From Branchiostoma floridae (lineage: Eukaryota > Chordata > Leptocardii > Amphioxiformes > Branchiostomatidae), in the NCBI RefSeq assembly GCF_000003815.2, contig NC_049986.1, forward strand, positions 17,742,457-17,806,456: a stretch of DNA of 64,000 nucleotides. Reading direction: 5' to 3'. This document shows, in pieces, positions 1-12,100 of this stretch; within the stretch, counting starts at the first letter, position 1, and the number at the start of each line of letters is the position of its first letter. The notes below the pieces were generated by a model. The model saw only the letters and a program-made list of their open reading frames with translations, searched no databases and was not told the DNA's origin. The position numbers were made by a program, and so were the translations under genes.

Positions 1-432
1 CAGATCGCGATCTCTACTAAACGTCATTGTATTACTACACGTATCTTCTAATTTGAAGAAGTGAGTTCAATCTAACTCTGTGTGGCCAACAAGTCACATG
101 ACTATCAACCTATAACAGCTTGCATGCACTAGCAACTGTTGACGCCACTTTGATTGGTTGGTGGTCACCTGACTGCCTGAAGTGTCAGACCTGTTGAAGG
201 TGGCCCTTTCTAACGCATGGTTTCTCGCGTCTGTTTTTGTAGCTCCATACTCTGGTCATGGGCAAGGTACTGGTGTTTCCTCTTGTCATGTCCTACATAA
301 AAATAATGTATATATGATTTGGTCTAGTGCTAGAGAGTGGCCTGTTTCTTTGGGCATGCGGTGTCAAACATAGTCTTATTTATTTAAATTGCAAGTGTAA
401 TGTTTAGAACAATCTGTTTGAAAAAAATGAAA
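1..432. other. No gene recognised; probable intron or upstream DNA
   Basis: AT-rich sequence with many stops in all frames. The PPIP5K exons begin at 4529 on the + strand and start mid-protein, so this stretch is probably intronic to that gene. That is inference from gene order only. Confidence 0.4.
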
Positions 433-616
433 TACAGTCAAACCTGAGTGCTAGTGCCCACCAATACTGAAAGATGACCAGTTTCTGGTTGTCCTTTGAT
501 CATTTTTCCATTCACTAGTACTCAAGCTTGAACCATTCAAACTGCCTATAATGGCCACCCGTGTGCTGAATATGACTCAGTGGTCACTGTAAACAGGTTT
601 GACCATATGTACTGTA
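433..616. mobile_element. Short TIR element (Tc1/mariner-like MITE)
   Basis: Starts TACAGTCAAACCTG and ends with CAGGTTTGAC followed shortly by TACTGTA, so the ends are inverted. There is no coding capacity. The TACAGT-type ends suggest a Tc1/mariner-derived MITE; the superfamily is inferred. Confidence 0.5.
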
Positions 617-1084
617 ATCAAACCAAGAAGAGTGAAGCTTTTTTCTCTTTTTTTTTTCAAACTTTTTGTTCAAATTTCACTGAAATTTTCTGTACCAGCA
701 CCCTAATTGAACATTTTTCCCCAATTGTGGTAATTTCAGCAGTACTACAATTTACATGTACCACAGCAGGACATATCACTAACTTTTAAGTAACTGTTAA
801 CACCAATTGTACAAACTTACATTGTGCCCAGCATCGAAGCTTTAACCTATATTTAACAGTGCAATCTGAGACACATGTATGTAATGGCACCTATCATAAT
901 TTTGCAAGGTGACCCAAGGACTGCCACATAAAAATGTGATGCAATGAAAGAGATGTACTACGTAATGCACACTTCAGATATTCAAGTGTTCATGACATTC
1001 GCTTTCATTTTTTTTTTAGTGTGGCGTCTTAGGGTACCCAGCACAATTGTGATCTTTATGTTACATGTACTCATGCTACCGCTA

Positions 1085-1527
1085 GTTCACCTTTATCCGC
1101 GGGGCAACCTCTATCTGTTGTTCTTAAAAATCAGGAGGTTTAGGGATATCCAGTCAACGGACGATAGTTTCAAATTTCAATTTTTGCAAATGTTCCAGTT
1201 TGAAACCACTATCTACCGACTTAATCCTTAAACTGCCAGAGTTTCAGCCCTATAAAATGCTATAAGTACCAGGGTTGGCTGCTGACCTCTAAAAAGGAAC
1301 CCCCAAACAAGGCCGAAGTCCCTAACTTCTGGGGTTCGTGCGCTACGTGCGCGCAAAGCTGCTACTTCAGGGGAATATGCTGTCCCGGATATATTCGGGC
1401 ACGGCACACAGGGCATGTATATGTGTGCCGTATATATCCGGGTTTGGCAGTTTAAGGCAGTTAATATCCCCCAATGCCCTGTTTTTTAGAACAACGGATA
1501 TAGGTTACCCCACAGATAAAGGTGAAC
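1085..1527. mobile_element. MITE with about 45-bp terminal inverted repeats and TA target duplication
   Basis: The left end GTTCACCTTTATCCGCGGGG and the right end (reverse complement GTTCACCTTTATCTGTGGGG) pair over about 45 bases with a few mismatches. TA is present on both flanks (1083-1084, 1528-1529). Inside is a second inverted pair (around 1230 and 1450, AACTGCCA / TGGCAGTT). There is no ORF of note; a non-autonomous DNA transposon. Confidence 0.8.
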
Positions 1528-1829
1528 TAACGTTACATGTACAAATGTATAAGAATGCTCTATAGCGAGGATAGATGGTATTGTGTACATTGTATATTCT
1601 AAAGTTTCAACAGTTTCAAGGAATAAGTTACAAACTTGGTTTAGCCCCCTTTGAATTAGATGGTGATCGCTCTGCGGCCTTACAGCGACCAAAATTGGAT
1701 TTGTGTGAGACAGTGTGACTCATAATTTGATAATGATATTATTATATTTCAGCCATACCATAGGTGTGGTGAAATGTATTGTATTCGTAATGTTTCTTTC
1801 TTTCTCCTGTCAAATCTTCAAATCGATTC

Positions 1830-2420
1830 AACTCCGTCGTTCCTAGACCGAATTACTTGAAATTTGGCACAATGGTAGAGTGGGTCAATAACCAGGTGAT
1901 TTTTTCTCATTTTTTTCATATCTTCCTTTAAAATGATTTTATTCATGTTTTTTTGCAATTTTTATGTACATTTTGCCCTCCTGTTCCCAGGTATTACAGC
2001 CGAATAACCTAAAATTTGGTACAGAGGTGCCTTGATCATATGCCCACAAATATCCAAAAACAATTTTGGCATACGGTACAGCAAAATGCTTAATTTTGGC
2101 ATTTTTTGCCCCAGAAATGACATTTTTGGCTCCTATACCCCCATTTTACAACCAAATGACCTTAAATTTGGTATAGGAGTCCCGTCTACATATGCACACA
2201 TGAATTCATTGACACCTTTGGCATACGGTACAACAAAATGCTTAATTTTGGAATTTTTTTGCCATTGTTTGACCAAAAACGTACGCTTTTGGCTCCTGTT
2301 CCCTGGTCTTTTTTGACCTACATTTTGGTAAATAGGTGCACTAGATATTCATTCAAATGACCCATGTATAATTTCTGGCATAAACCACTTCAAAATGATA
2401 TATTTGGGGACTTTTTTGGT
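1830..2420. repeat. Diverged tandem repeat, about 150-bp period, about 4 copies
   Basis: A block containing AAATTTGG(C/T)AC plus 'gaggtgc'-like sequence recurs near 1860, 2010, 2164 and 2319. Interspersed T-rich lines such as TGGCATACGGTACA also repeat (around 2068 and 2220). Non-coding. Confidence 0.7.
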
Positions 2421-2439
2421 AATTCTCCACTGGCCAGAG

Positions 2440-2465
2440 GGTCAACGACCTCAAGGTCGTTGACC
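2440..2465. repeat. Perfect short hairpin
   Basis: The 11-base arms GGTCAACGACC and GGTCGTTGACC are separated by TCAA. Function unknown. Confidence 0.7.
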
Positions 2466-2599
2466 TCTCCCACCTGAAGACAGCATGTGCACATGTCTCT
2501 ATATACTAGTAACTTGATTAAAGAGGCAACCAATCACGTAGCCTGAGTCAACATCCCGAAGGGGATTGGCAGCCAATTAGTGAGCCCGGTGTTATCTGG

Positions 2600-3320
2600 A
2601 TGAGTCCATTCTGGCACGGAGGGGGTACATATTTTTTTAAATTCATCTTTGGACTGTTGATTATATAATGTCTCTCAATGGGAGTATTTTTGAACTGGAC
2701 TATTTTGCAATTTTACATGGGGTGTACTGGAAGAGTCCAATCTTGCATGGAGGGGGGCATTTTTTTAAAATTTGTTTATGGACTTTGGTGATTTGATATG
2801 TCAAAGTGTTTCAGTGTGGTTATTTTTTGACTGGTCAACTTTTTCAATTTTACATAGGTTGTGCTGGAAGAGTCGATCCTTACATGGGGGGATTTTTAAA
2901 ATCCATTTTTTGGGACTTTGGTGATTACGTCCAAGTCCAATTTAGCGGATGTATTTTTGGACTGCACAACTTTAAATGGGGCATCGCAAGAAGAGTCCAT
3001 TCTTGCATGGGGATGTTTTCAAATTTAGTTTTAGAAAGGTGATAATTCAATATTCCATTTTTAGTGGAAGTGTTTTTGGACTGGTTTATTTTACCTTTTC
3101 ATGCCTTTTTTGCTTAGTTCAACCTTGACCATGTTTTCAGTGAGAGTATTTCTGGACTGGTCAATTGTGCAAATTCACATGGGGTGCACTGGAAGAGTCA
3201 ATTCTTGCACTAGGAATTTTGTAAGATTCATTTTTGGGTGTCATTAAGTGTCATTAGTGGAAGTGACTTTTAAACAAAAGTGTTCGATTTTTGCACATGG
3301 GTGATTTTGGAATAGTCTGT
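2600..3320. repeat. Tandem repeat of about 130 bp, about 6 diverged copies
   Basis: The phrase GAAGAGTCCATTCTTGCATGG recurs in variants near 2600, 2731, 2866, 2991, 3193 and 3311. Each is preceded by 'tttttggactgg' and 'tttacatggggtg'-like segments. The copies differ by substitutions and indels, so the array is old. Confidence 0.8.
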
Positions 3321-4075
3321 TGTTGCATGGGGAGGGAGATGGCTGAAATATGCTGCATTTGCTCTCAAGCAAATGTCGGCCTTTCTAGTTCCATATGTAA
3401 AAATATGATTCAAAAGACAATGAAGCACTCAAAGTGTAAAACAAACTCATCAATTATCTCTATTACATGTAAATCTCTGGTTGTTTAACAGTCAGTATGC
3501 CTATAGAGGAAAGGGGATGTAACTAACATATTAACCAAACTGTAGTTGGAAGTGGTTAGTGAGTGTATATTTTAGAAGGGCTGAAAATACCAACCTGCAA
3601 CTGGCAGAAAAGTTAATGGTACAGAAAAACAACTAAGCTAAAGAACACAGTTCATCCCAAGGACTGTTCTAATCGCATATTAGTTTTTTGACACTAGAAT
3701 TCTCAGGGTTTTGTCCTTGTTATCATAATGTTACTTTATTATTTGTTGTTGTCCTTGTCTTGTTGGTGGGTGATTTGTGTGGTGATTTTCTTTTTTACAT
3801 CTTCGTTGTAACACTTTCGAAAGGTGTGATCAGAAAAATTGACACCATGAACATTGTACCATGTTAGTATTCTAGACAGGCCACACTAATTTGATTTCTG
3901 GTTTCTCAGATTTTGTTGCTTGTAAAAACTGCGAGCATTTGGTGCGGTGATAGGTGCCCAGAATGGAACATGATCTTTTGTTTTTTCAGAAGGTAAAAAA
4001 GTTAAGAATGCAAATCCTAGAGCCTACAAATTAAATAAATGTGGCCTACAACAAAATTGAACACTTCAACCATAG

Positions 4076-4421
4076 CAGGGCTCGAAATACTGGGTAAATG
4101 TGTACTTTAATTGGTGCACCCAAAACTGTAGCTTTGCACCCAAATATTTTCGTAGGTCTATGTAACATTGTAAACATATCAGTATAAATCATATTCTTGA
4201 CATCTAAGCGTCAGAAAAATAATAACACGTTTGTCATACACAAGTATGACAAACGTTTTATTAAGAATCTGATATTGGAATTTTGGTTCATCAAAATTTT
4301 TTAAAGCCCCAAAGCTGTGTGCGTGCCATTCCAACATTCTGCTTTATTTCTTGTAGTCATCCAAATTTTAAGCTTGGGTGCATCAGTGCACCTAAACCAA
4401 AAAAATGAAATTCGAGCCCTG
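4076..4421. mobile_element. TIR element with CAGGGCTCGAAAT ends and central palindrome
   Basis: Begins CAGGGCTCGAAAT and ends ATTCGAGCCCTG. Sub-terminal sequence is also inverted ('ggtgcaccca...' against '...tgggtgcatcagtgcacc'). At its centre (4227-4256) lies a perfect hairpin, ACGTTTGTCATAC / GTATGACAAACGT with a 4-base loop. Probably a hAT-type or related MITE; I could not find a clean target duplication. Confidence 0.7.
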
Positions 4422-4528
4422 CGATGATAGGAATGTACAAATGTAGGAAGTAAAAATTGAAGATGATGATTATTTAATCTACAGAATGGCATTGAACTTC
4501 AGTAACCAGTGTTCCCCTGTCCCCACAG

Positions 4529-6758
4529 GGTGCCACTGTTGGACCCTCTGGCCAGAGAAACCCCCCTCTGCTGAGGCTGAAGGAGGAACAAAGGAGTGTG
4601 GAAGACAGACAAGGACTTACAGGTAAAGTATATGTAATATATATTGAACATACAACTAGAAAGGCCACATTTTCGACGAAAATGCGGAATGTCTCTGAAG
4701 TGGAGAAAAAAAGAAAAATCGTCAGAAAAGAAATGATAAGTTCACGTTACAGTTGTCACTGGTTTTCACAGTGATGACTGTAACATGAACTTATTATTGC
4801 CGACAACAAATAAATCGACAACTTTTTTTATGTGCACCTGCCGCCACCGTAAACATTTATTTCCCAGAACATGTTAAATTTTCTCAGACCGTGAAAGTTT
4901 GGTACCAAGAAGACAAAGTGAATAACAGTACACTTTGTTTCCTTTCTTTTTGTCTCCCAGCCGCCCAGAGCCTGTTCAGTAACACCATCCTGAGTAGTTC
5001 CTCCAGCGCGCCCAACCTACAGACCTACAACCCCAAGGCCACTGGCAGGAAGTTCTCTGCACCTCACGTCGTCACACCTGTCTCAGGTATGGCATGTCAA
5101 GTACTTAGGAATAACTGACGAAGACGGAAGGAAAATGTTCAGACTTAGCATGATGTGCAAAATGACCAATAAACTAGTGGATGTACCAACTGATAAGTAT
5201 CTGATACCACCTCGAAGAAGAACAAGGAATTGTCATGTGTTCAAGTACCAGAGTTACCAACCTAGGATTATTAAAAAATTTGTAGTTTCCCAGAACTATC
5301 ATGGAGTGGAATTTGTTATCACCAAGCACATAGCTGGATAGTTTTAAAGAACATTTGCAGATCTTTTTAAAGATGTATCCTAAATTTCTTTTCCCAGGGA
5401 TTGAGAGCTACTCTACTGTCCCCTCCATCCATCCCTTGGAGACTCTACATAACTCGCTGTCCCTGAAGCAGATTGACGACTTCTTCGGGTACGTCATCAA
5501 AGAGCCAAGTCGGCCCCAGACTCCCACCACCGTGTCTCCACCCAAGCCTTCCACACCGAACATGTACATTCCTCGCAAGGTATGCAACAGCTACTCATTG
5601 TTGATAATTAATATGAATTGAAAAAATTGAAAGTAAGGTAGTTTAGTATTTGATCTTCTCCAAGAAAAATGGTATATGAGTTTTTAGTACAAATGATTTT
5701 GTTTAGCATGAGACGCTCATCTTAAGACATGGAATTTTACAGTCTTAAATAGGCTCTCTATTGGATGCAAGTAGTGGACAAAGGTCAAGATGAAGAGAAT
5801 GTGTTGGGAGAAAAATCCTTAAAACCTTAAATCTTAACTTACTCATTCCATTGTTTATGTTCTTTTGGAGCTTCTCTGCCATGTCCTTTGCCATCAGGGT
5901 ATTTTGGTGTTCTCCCAGTCTTCTTCCTTTTCAGAAATTTATCAAACAATTTCCAGTATGGGTTCAACATGCCTTATTTCTTGTTCCTCTCTAAGTTTTG
6001 CCACAAATGTCTCCTCTGAACAGGTATTTCTATGTAAATCCAGTGTGATTTCTGTACCAGGACTGACTTCCTCTTTCAACATTTCTTCTTTATCTGTGTC
6101 CCAGGTGCTGCCCTCCAGCCTCCTGTTTGTAGAAAACGTGAACAGCAGCTGGCCGACCTCGGCAGCATCCAGCGCCGGCCCGTCCTCCCCAACCTCTGCA
6201 GAGAGAGACGTGGGGATCCAACTGGACAAGATGTTCGAACGGGGAATGATGGAAGCCGCTGAAAAATACCACATGGAGGATTCTCCAAGAGACGACGGGA
6301 GCAGCAGGTCAACACGGGGCGGGGAAGAGCAGCCCGGGAACAAGATGGCACCAGCACGGCATGATGGGAGTGGCAGACCTGGGAAGGAGAGCATCTCGGT
6401 GGCAATGCATGATGGGAGCGATGCAGCAAGCTGCCCCGGGAACGTCATGCCCGGTGGCCACCACAGCTCGGACATGGTGGACATCCCGTCCCCAATCCTG
6501 GAGGAGGGAGAGGTTCCCATGGAGACGAGCAGCGGAGAGAACAGCATGCAGACCAGCTGGGACGCTCTGCTGCTTCAGGAGGCGATAGCTGGCAGGACAG
6601 CAGCCAATGTGGACCACACGTCAAACTCAAACGGAGGAGAAAATGGATCTACGAGGGACCAAGAAATGGTGGCTGACACAAAGGCAAATCCAGAACCTCC
6701 TAGCCCCGTGGGAAGTGACCAAACTCTAACGAACTTGGAGACAAAGGAGCAATTATAG
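4529..6758 (+). CDS. PPIP5K: PPIP5K (VIP1) inositol hexakisphosphate / diphosphoinositol-pentakisphosphate kinase, C-terminal exons (partial)
   Basis: The last four exons as I model them: 4529-4622, 4961-5086, 5398-5579 and 6105-6758 (stop TAG 6756-6758). Phases agree across all junctions and every intron is GT-AG, giving 351 C-terminal codons. Recognition rests on [18 protein letters not shown] in exon 3, which matches the conserved post-phosphatase segment of PPIP5K1/2, on SAPHV just upstream, and on [10 protein letters not shown] in the last exon, which recurs in human PPIP5K1. The family makes inositol pyrophosphates (1-IP7/IP8) in the cytosol with an N-terminal ATP-grasp kinase and a histidine-phosphatase domain. 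Neither domain is visible here, so both must lie upstream of the window. The visible tail is low-complexity (Ser/Gly/Pro/Glu) and probably disordered; the last 217 residues come from one exon. The start of the 4529 exon is chosen from its pyrimidine-rich acceptor. Confidence 0.85.
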
Positions 6759-7345
6759 TGTAGTTGATATAATAGTAAGCAACTGGACTTCAGGTACAGT
6801 TTAGCACTACTTGTACATGAATGAAGTGTTTATTATTTGTATATATGGTGACATTTAAGAATGTTGTTCTAAGATTATCCCTGAAATGCAGCGTTTAAAT
6901 GGAGCATTTGAATGTCTTTGTCAGCTGTTGTTGTTTTTTGTTTCCTAATATGTGAGCAACATGGAACATTCCTAGCTGTAGGATCTGTTTGACTTGTACA
7001 TGTACTCCATTTTTTAAACGTTTGCAATTATGATTTAAAGTTTTGAGCCATGGAAAGCCATACTGACAACATGAATGTTTTGCCAAAGTTTAGGGGATGT
7101 TATGATAGGGATAGATACCAACACATTTTAAAGAGTGTATGATATATGTTTTGTATTTGAGAAGTATACTCTATGTAAACATGCATAGTAATTTATCTTA
7201 ACATACACAGTGTGTACATATGGAAGATGTTGTTGTCATATTTTCAGTGTGTAATATAAGAAGAAATGTACGGTAAGTTGTTTTAATTGACCTGTTCCAT
7301 GGAGGAATGGTGGAGAAATGTGTCAAATAAAATCTCTATTGAAAA
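6759..7345 (+). other. PPIP5K: 3' UTR of the PPIP5K gene
   Basis: An AT-rich trailer with stops in all frames follows the PPIP5K stop. The canonical AATAAA at 7326-7331 is the first good polyadenylation signal, so the transcript end is inferred at about 7345. Confidence 0.6.
7326..7331 (+). terminator. Polyadenylation signal AATAAA
   Basis: A consensus hexamer about 570 bases after the PPIP5K stop codon. Confidence 0.55.
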
Positions 7346-7473
7346 CATTGAAAGAAGGTCAGTTTGAATTCTTATAAATGTACGAAGAAAGTGGCAATTA
7401 AAGATCAGGAGGTGTGATGAAATGAAGGAGTGCAGAGGCATGGAGTCCATTTATTTTTGTGTAGCAAATGTGT

Positions 7474-7685
7474 TACTGTAAAAGCAGAAATGTTCATGGT
7501 GGATTAATGTTTGCGGTTTTCGCGGTCACCACTTTACCACGAACTTAAAACCACAGCGAACATTTTTCTATTATGGTATTAGACTGCAGTCTATGGTGTT
7601 ACCGCAAACTTGAATCCACTGCGAAAAGTCCCTTTTCCCGCTACCGCGAAACTAAATCCCCGCGAACCTAAATGCATTTACAGTA
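7474..7685. mobile_element. TIR element with TACTGTAAA...TTTACAGTA ends
   Basis: The ends TACTGTAAAAGC and ATTTACAGTA are inverted. The interior repeats 'cgcggt'/'accgcgaa' motifs in opposite orientations. The TA-flanked MITE form suggests Tc1/mariner. No coding capacity. Confidence 0.65.
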
Positions 7686-7886
7686 TTTGGGATTTTAAGA
7701 CAATGAAAAGACATCATTTAAGGATATCTAATGTTTTAAAAATGTGATGTACCATAATCCAACTTGCTAAAAGACATTAACTTTTGCCAGATTAATGACA
7801 TCTACAGAAAATGTTTTCAAATAGAACGTTTATGACATAGGATATTCCTAAGGAAGGTTAGCCTCCTTTGAAGACTTTGGGCGGGG

Positions 7887-8804
7887 CAGGCCTCGAAATT
7901 AACTTTTTCCCCTACTGTCCCAGAAGTGTTCCCAAAAATAAATTCCAATCGTCCCGAAGTGAGGATGGATGGTCCCAAGTAGGAAGTGTATTACAACAAT
8001 AAATATAATGCTGAGTCAGACTCAGAGTACAAAATTTCTGTATAACTAATTGTCAATTACAAGTATATAATAAACTCAAAATCAACGCAGATTCAAACGT
8101 GTCTTCAGACAAACCAAACATAACAAGTGGAGGTTGGGAAAAAAAACTTTTAACTGGTGATTTTAGGCCATCAGAAGGACAATTATTATCTTCTGACATT
8201 AAAGATGTACACTGTTTGTGTAGAACTTTAAGACTTACATGTCGAATTTCCTTCTGAAGATTTTACTACTATAAATGCTGTGGCACGCAGCTGGGAAAAT
8301 CCTTTTTTTAACCTCCTTGGGAGAATCGAGCAGACCATCAGTAAATAAGCTGCCACCAAGCTCCCGTAACCCCAGTATATGACATACTATACACTATATG
8401 ACATATTACAGAGTCTAAAACGTTTCCAAAAATTTTTCTCTGGTAAAATGGCATTGTTTTCATTTTGTTTTTTGAGGTTCATGTGCCAGGATTTCCACGC
8501 ACAATGCGCTGTAATACACTAGACTTGGGGAGCACGGATCTAATTTGGGGGGCTTTTGAGAGTCGAAAACTGATTTTTTTCATTCTGCAAATTTGCAGAT
8601 TTATTTATTTTTCATCTGTAGTCTTGAAAATCTATGTGTAAATTGCAGATTGCAGACGGGTATTTCGAACACTGATGGGGTTTACATTCTGATGTTGATT
8701 ATTTTTCTATCGTCCCAAAAAAGGTCCCAAAGTGATTTTCTAGTGTTCCCGGCCAAAATTTTTGGTGCCCCGGGCCTATGGGACTATGTTAATTTCGAGC
8801 CCTG
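7887..8804. mobile_element. Long TIR element related to the 4076-4421 family
   Basis: The left end CAGGCCTCGAAATTAAC and right end GTTAATTTCGAGCCCTG are inverted and share the CAGGGCTCGAAAT terminus of the element at 4076. GCGGGG flanks both ends (7881-7886, 8805-8810), a possible target duplication. The interior has no long ORF. Confidence 0.6.
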
Positions 8805-9127
8805 GCGGGGTTGGCTTTTATTTTATGCAGGCGTTGGCTGGTTCGCTAGTTTTAAAGTTGGCAAAGGTGCTCTCATGCCTGGAAAGGGAATTTGCCGTGG
8901 AACGCCCCAAAACTCCCTTTCCCAGCGTAAGAACCCTAGCCACCTACACTGTTGACACTAGCGCCCCCCCCCCCCATAAAATATAAGACAACCCTGTCCC
9001 GCTCGCGAAGGAGGCTAGGTACATGTAGGAAAACGTCACTATCTCTATTGACTGGGCTTGTACGAACGGCCCTGGAAATGGAGTACGTATTGTAATATTG
9101 AACCATGGCACTTTTCGTTTGTGGTGT

Positions 9128-12100
9128 TTATCTCTCTTGTTGAAGCAACTGCTTTAACCTGGAGTGAAGAGTGGCAGCACTCACTGACAAATTCTCCATT
9201 TCCTGTGTCAAAGACAATATCTGAAAAAGAAAGATAAGATGATAGTCACGTTTTCATTGAAAGTTATTCCAAGGGCTTAGTTGAAGTGACACTTAGTTGT
9301 GTCGGAAACATTAACTGTAACACTTAGAAAATACTTGTTTTCATCTAATCAAAAATAATAATTTTCTAATAACTACAGATCATTAGTAGCTATCAATTTG
9401 CGAAAACGTCAGTGTGTAGCTTGTAGCATTATGCACGCACACGAAATAGAAAAACATTGCTTCATAGCAGTGGTATGTACCAAAGTGCTGTACTTTCTCA
9501 TAGAAAAAATAATATTAGGTGCAATAAAACCTGCTGACGTCATCCATATGGCCCCAAAATCACATTTAAAATTCTTTCATGCCCATGTATCAATATTCGT
9601 TATGGCTCTATTCTTTTTTAATTCATATTAAAAGTGAGGGTTGCAGTGCATACCTCGCCCCCACCATGCACTAATATGTGCTGAAATATCCGTCTGAAGG
9701 CCCCGTTCATGTTGTGCTTGGCGTTCAGCCCACGACAGACGCCATCGACACAGGGAGTAAGGTTACCTGCAACACGCAAAAACAGAGGCATGTTACTAGA
9801 TTCTGCATGATTGTGTCTGGACTTTCAGACACGTCTTGTGATGTTGAAATCGTATTTTCTGACAGAGAAACGCCCGTGCTGACAGGCCCTTACCCAATAT
9901 CGAAGCAGATGAGTAAACGGCTTTGTATTCTTTGGAAACTTTCACAATTGAAGAAAGGGACAAACCATGATAAAAACAGTTTGAAAAGTCGATGAAAACA
10001 GTTTGAAATGTTGTACGGAATTCGATTTAACACAACTTTATAAACAACGTTATGATCTTAGATTCTCTACTTTTAGTCTTGATTTCTCTATCCGAATGGT
10101 TTCATCTGGTGGTTTTAGGAAAGTTTACTAAAAATCGTCCAAAAGCCATCTGACTCGTGCCCTGACTGATGATAATGCCGATGACGTACGTATGTGGCCT
10201 ATATAACAATCTGAGTCCACTGCGCATGCCTGTTCCACGCTGCTGACATCATCCATGTCCGAAAGCTTGACCTTGTCGCCGACCCACACAAACTGACTGG
10301 GCCCCATGTCCGCCATGATCAGGGAGCCTAGGGGGGAATGCTCCAGGAGGTCCGCTATGTCGATGGCGATCTAAAGAAATAAAAGTTAGTTTGAGGACAA
10401 CTAAACAAACTAGTGTGGGCCAAACTTACAGCACTTCTTGCTCAAATCAAAAGATACCGGTATCGGCCACCAAAAAGCAAGACCATATAAAAAATTATAT
10501 AGCACGTTCAAGGCAAAAGATGCAAAACAAGATCGACCTAACCTTCCACCAAAATCGGTCTTCCCAACACCTACCGGGCCTTTTTGGTCAACTTCTTGAT
10601 ATAACTGCATCCATCAAGAAGTTATAGATTTATTTTGACCAAAAAAGGCATACACGCAGTTGCACCAAACAGGCACACACAGACGGAACATACAGACCCA
10701 CCAAAAACAGTACCTTCATTTTTCGTGGAGGTGATATTTTTGTTGTCGTGCAAGCACTACAGCATGGGTCTAGTTCACTGGTAATGGAGTATGTTCAACT
10801 TCTTCTAATTTTTCTCATTACTGTGTTATGAAGAGAAGCAGTGTGTATCGTGATGTATCGAATTCACGGCCACTAGGCTATTGAACCGGTATTTTTTCAG
10901 GAAGTATGCTTTACTCTACTACTTCCTAAACCGGGTATCTCACTAGACCGTGGAAAATTGCGCTATATATATATATATATGCGAGGAATGGTAACAAACA
11001 CAATTGGCAATAAATCGGATAATTGTGCTGATGGGCGTACATGGGCGCAAAATGTCGCAACATACTTAGTAACATCTAACCTATGATGCACCAAGTATCA
11101 TGAGTGTACATCTTAAATCACTTCACATCTCTTTTTGGTGCAGTTTCAATCATTGCACATTGGTTTTGAATCTAGTGGCAATGCTGTGATATCCAGAAGC
11201 CTGCGCACTCTGTGCAACGCGAATGCGTCGCACAACGTAACAGTCTGAGCTCAAGCGAAAATTTGCACAAATTTGCAAAGTAGGCGCAGTTTTTTGGCGC
11301 AATTTGACGCTGTGCAGTGAGATACCCGCTAATACCCCCCCTCACATTAGGCGAAAATCGATCGGACGACGAGTTTGCGAGCTCTAAATTACAAAGAGGC
11401 ATGACCCTGCATCCTCCTACGCACGGTCCCAACGGCTAGCTGACTGCTCAGCCTATTAGCCGTTGGGACCGTGCGTAGGAGGATGTGACCCTGCTGCCGA
11501 CGAAGAAATGGCAGAGACCCCCCCTTCCTGTCAGGGTCATGCCTCCTCGTAATTTAGCTCGCAGACTCGTCGTCCTATCGATTTTCGCCTAATGTGAGGG
11601 GGGTATAAGGACACCTGAAGTCGTTGCCTCCACATCATGCTCCTCGCCGCCTCGATGTTAAAGCTACGGCCGACTTCCGTCACGGCCACGACACCATGCT
11701 CAGATAGACTCTCCGCGATGTTTTCACTCCGGACACAGTACCCTAGAAGCTGAAGAGAATTATAGTTACCCCGGATACGACACAGTATACCCGTATACAG
11801 TAACAGAGAGGCTAAACACAAAACTATTCATTCCGTTTAGCTACGATCACGATCGTTGACTGATCAATTAGTCTCTTGCACCGTTAATTCCTAGATAGAT
11901 GATGACGTGGATACCTGATTTCTCTATGATGTGTTGTTTCATTTGTTGTTATAATTTGCATGAGAGCCCTAGAACCACGATGTTCCACCTGGACCATAAA
12001 ACAACATACTGAAGTACCTTGAAATGATATGGAGACATCACCCTATCATTCTATGATCATGAGCTAATTATGTACTGGGTGTGCTACGAAATGACATTTT

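Noticed and set aside
5942..6547. Long reading frames on the - strand opposite the last PPIP5K exon
   Set aside because: They are antisense shadows of a GC-rich exon whose + frame fits splice phases and the PPIP5K family.
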